In this document: piece after piece, positions 40,783 to 41,850 of the stretch
Layout of the letters: each line of letters begins with the position of its first letter
Position numbering within the stretch: the first letter of the stretch is position 1
Assembly: GCA_036308645.1 (NCBI GenBank)
Contig: JAXJVH010000034.1
Coordinates: 1-41,850 of the forward strand
DNA length: 41,850 nt
Direction of reading: 5' to 3'
Source of the DNA: RUG11462 sp036308645
GTDB lineage: Bacteria; Bacillota; Clostridia; Oscillospirales; Acutalibacteraceae
The notes under the pieces: generated by a model
What the model was told of the DNA's origin: nothing
Seen by the model: the letters and a program-made list of their open reading frames with translations, nothing else
The model's database searches: none
Translations under genes and position numbers: made by a program

Positions 40783-40817
40783 AAGTATATAGAAATTTTT
40801 TGCCTTTCTATATACTT
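40783..40817 (-). terminator. Terminator between anti-sigma-like and secreted-protein genes
   Basis: AAGTATATAGAAA / TTTCTATATACTT, a perfect 13-bp stem, then CTTTTTATTTTT on the minus strand. The T-run ends just before the next gene's AAGGGAG. Confidence 0.75.
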
Positions 40818-40860
40818 AAACTAAATTTTCTTTTAAAAAGTTATGTTTTTTTGAAAAAAA

Positions 40861-41535
40861 TTATTTTTTTATTTTTAAAGACTCGCATATATCAATTATA
40901 TTATCTTTATCTAAATTTGATGTGATTGAAAAAATATATTCGCCGTTGTCAAAAATTATATCATATTGCGATTCTATTTTTTTTACAATGTATTCTCTGC
41001 CGTTTATTGTTTCATAATCAATCTTTGATTGCTCGTTATCTATATTTTCGGAATATGACTTTTTAGTATATTGTTTTAAAACTATTGCGTATTCGTCTTT
41101 TGTATAAAAAGAATAAACAATATTTGCCGCATTATCAAAATCTACTAATTCAAATCCATAAGAACCGTCTAACTCATAGACTTTTTCAACAGTTTCCGGA
41201 TATTGTTCGGCTTTTGCGGTCGGCTCATTATAAGTAACAACCGCATGATTAGAGAAATGCTCAACAAAAAAGTTTGCAATAGCATTTCTTACCGCTCCTA
41301 CTGTCAGCGAAGACAGTAATATTATTAATACGGCGACAAAAACGCAAACCGTTTTTCTTAAACGCGTATAAGTTAATTTAAAAGTTATTTTATCATAACT
41401 TTTGCACAATTTATCTATCTTTTTATTAAACGTATTGCTTGGTGTAAAACTTACATTTTCGCAATCGAAAAACTCATTAAATATCATTTCATCTGCCGTC
41501 TGAGTTAATGCTTGTTTTAATACGCTCTCATTCAT
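40861..41535 (-). CDS. Anti-sigma-factor-like membrane protein (DUF4367-like)
   Basis: A 224-residue protein with a cytoplasmic N-terminal region (about 1-58), one TM helix (about 60-82, TVCVFVAVLIILLSSLTVGAV) and an extracellular C-terminal domain with the DUF4367-type pattern (ELVDFDNAANIVYSFYTKDE, INGREYIVKK, YDIIFDNGEYIFSIT). It overlaps the end of the sigma-factor gene by 8 bases, typical of a sigma/anti-sigma pair. Its partner sigma gene is truncated. Confidence 0.82.
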   Translation of the reverse strand: MNESVLKQALTQTADEMIFNEFFDCENVSFTPSNTFNKKIDKLCKSYDKITFKLTYTRLRKTVCVFVAVLIILLSSLTVGAVRNAIANFFVEHFSNHAVVTYNEPTAKAEQYPETVEKVYELDGSYGFELVDFDNAANIVYSFYTKDEYAIVLKQYTKKSYSENIDNEQSKIDYETINGREYIVKKIESQYDIIFDNGEYIFSITSNLDKDNIIDICESLKIKK

Positions 41536-41725
41536 TTTCTAATTCCTCCTTAATAAGAGTTGAAAGTTTTTGCTTTGCACCATATAATCTTTGCTTTATT
41601 GCGTTTTCTTTTATATTAAGAATATTTGCCATTTCTTTTAAACTTAATTCATTTACATATTTTAAATATAAAACTTCATACTGATTTTTTGTAAGTTTTG
41701 TTAAACACTTTTTGGCACATTGTAA
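41528..41725 (-). pseudogene. RNA polymerase sigma factor, region-4 fragment
   Basis: The last about 62 codons form sigma-70 region 4: LTKLTKNQYEVLYLKYVNEL, SLKEMANILNIKENAIKQRL, YGAKQKLSTLI. Upstream of about 41725 the sequence no longer codes for region 2 but is the outer end of a probable insertion sequence. The sigma factor is therefore cut at its 5' side. The exact junction is uncertain. Confidence 0.75.
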
Positions 41726-41850
41726 AATGAAGTTGAAACAATAAAATAAAAGTGTCCACAGTGACGATTCTGTAGTAGAATTGAGTTTGCGGAACCAATT
41801 CGAAAGGATCATCACTATGGACAATCCAAATTGTAACACAGAACACAAGA
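41726..41850 (+). mobile_element. Left end of a probable insertion sequence (runs off window)
   Basis: Sequence breaks the sigma gene, contains no sigma coding sequence, and includes a short leader and an outward-to-inward reading frame that starts at 41817. The family cannot be named from what is visible. Boundary within about 20 bases. Confidence 0.55.
41817..41850 (+). CDS. Probable transposase, N-terminal fragment
   Basis: ATG preceded by GAAAGGATC opens MDNPNCNTEHK and continues past the window end. Its position at the start of an element that interrupts a gene suggests a transposase; the eleven residues alone cannot prove it. Confidence 0.45.
   Translation, partial: MDNPNCNTEHK

Overview
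The window looks like chromosomal DNA around the replication origin of a low-to-mid-GC, endospore-forming anaerobic member of Clostridia, most like the gut Oscillospirales/Ruminococcaceae. This is inferred from gene order and content: the origin cluster, soj/spo0J, ypeB, spoVAC/spoVAD, Rex and a pyruvate formate-lyase pair. No rRNA or tRNA gene was recognised.

Origin block (about 0.4-15.5 kb). On the minus strand run dnaA, dnaN, an S4-domain gene, recF, remB, a small membrane-protein gene and gyrB. On the plus strand run rpmH, rnpA, yidD, yidC and jag, then parA, parB, serS and a cyclase-family gene. The strand switch between dnaA and rpmH, with an AT-rich tract, marks the likely oriC. Two perfect parS sites flank a divergent AbrB-like gene just before parA.

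Middle block (15.5-30 kb). An HPr-like protein gene, eno, an acyltransferase, a small acidic membrane protein with a strong promoter and an odd 3' region, acnA-rex-yihY, tmcAL and a DUF1858 gene, then DUF1015-licD-dprA-like-degV and an XRE regulator.

Right block (30-41.85 kb). The germination gene ypeB, an ECF transporter S component divergent from a truncated MocR regulator, pflB-pflA, a disturbed spoVA locus (intact spoVAC, an inserted lipoprotein gene, a second spoVAC remnant, spoVAD), small membrane or secreted proteins, and an anti-sigma-like gene whose sigma partner is cut by what looks like an insertion sequence at the right edge.

Two kinds of interspersed repeat run through the intergenic regions. 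One is a composite element of about 100-145 bp with a conserved GTAAGCCC core and GTCGAGGCTCTCGAC palindromes. It is tandem in the oriC region and inverted upstream of recF, so it brackets dnaA-dnaN. It also supplies the start codons of remB. The other is a set of short palindromic modules that begin GTAGGG and have interchangeable cores. The most unusual small-scale signal is an array of ultra-short ORFs (AUG, 1-2 codons, stop), three of them exactly 58 nt apart, in the 3' region of the 81-residue membrane-protein gene near 19.4 kb.
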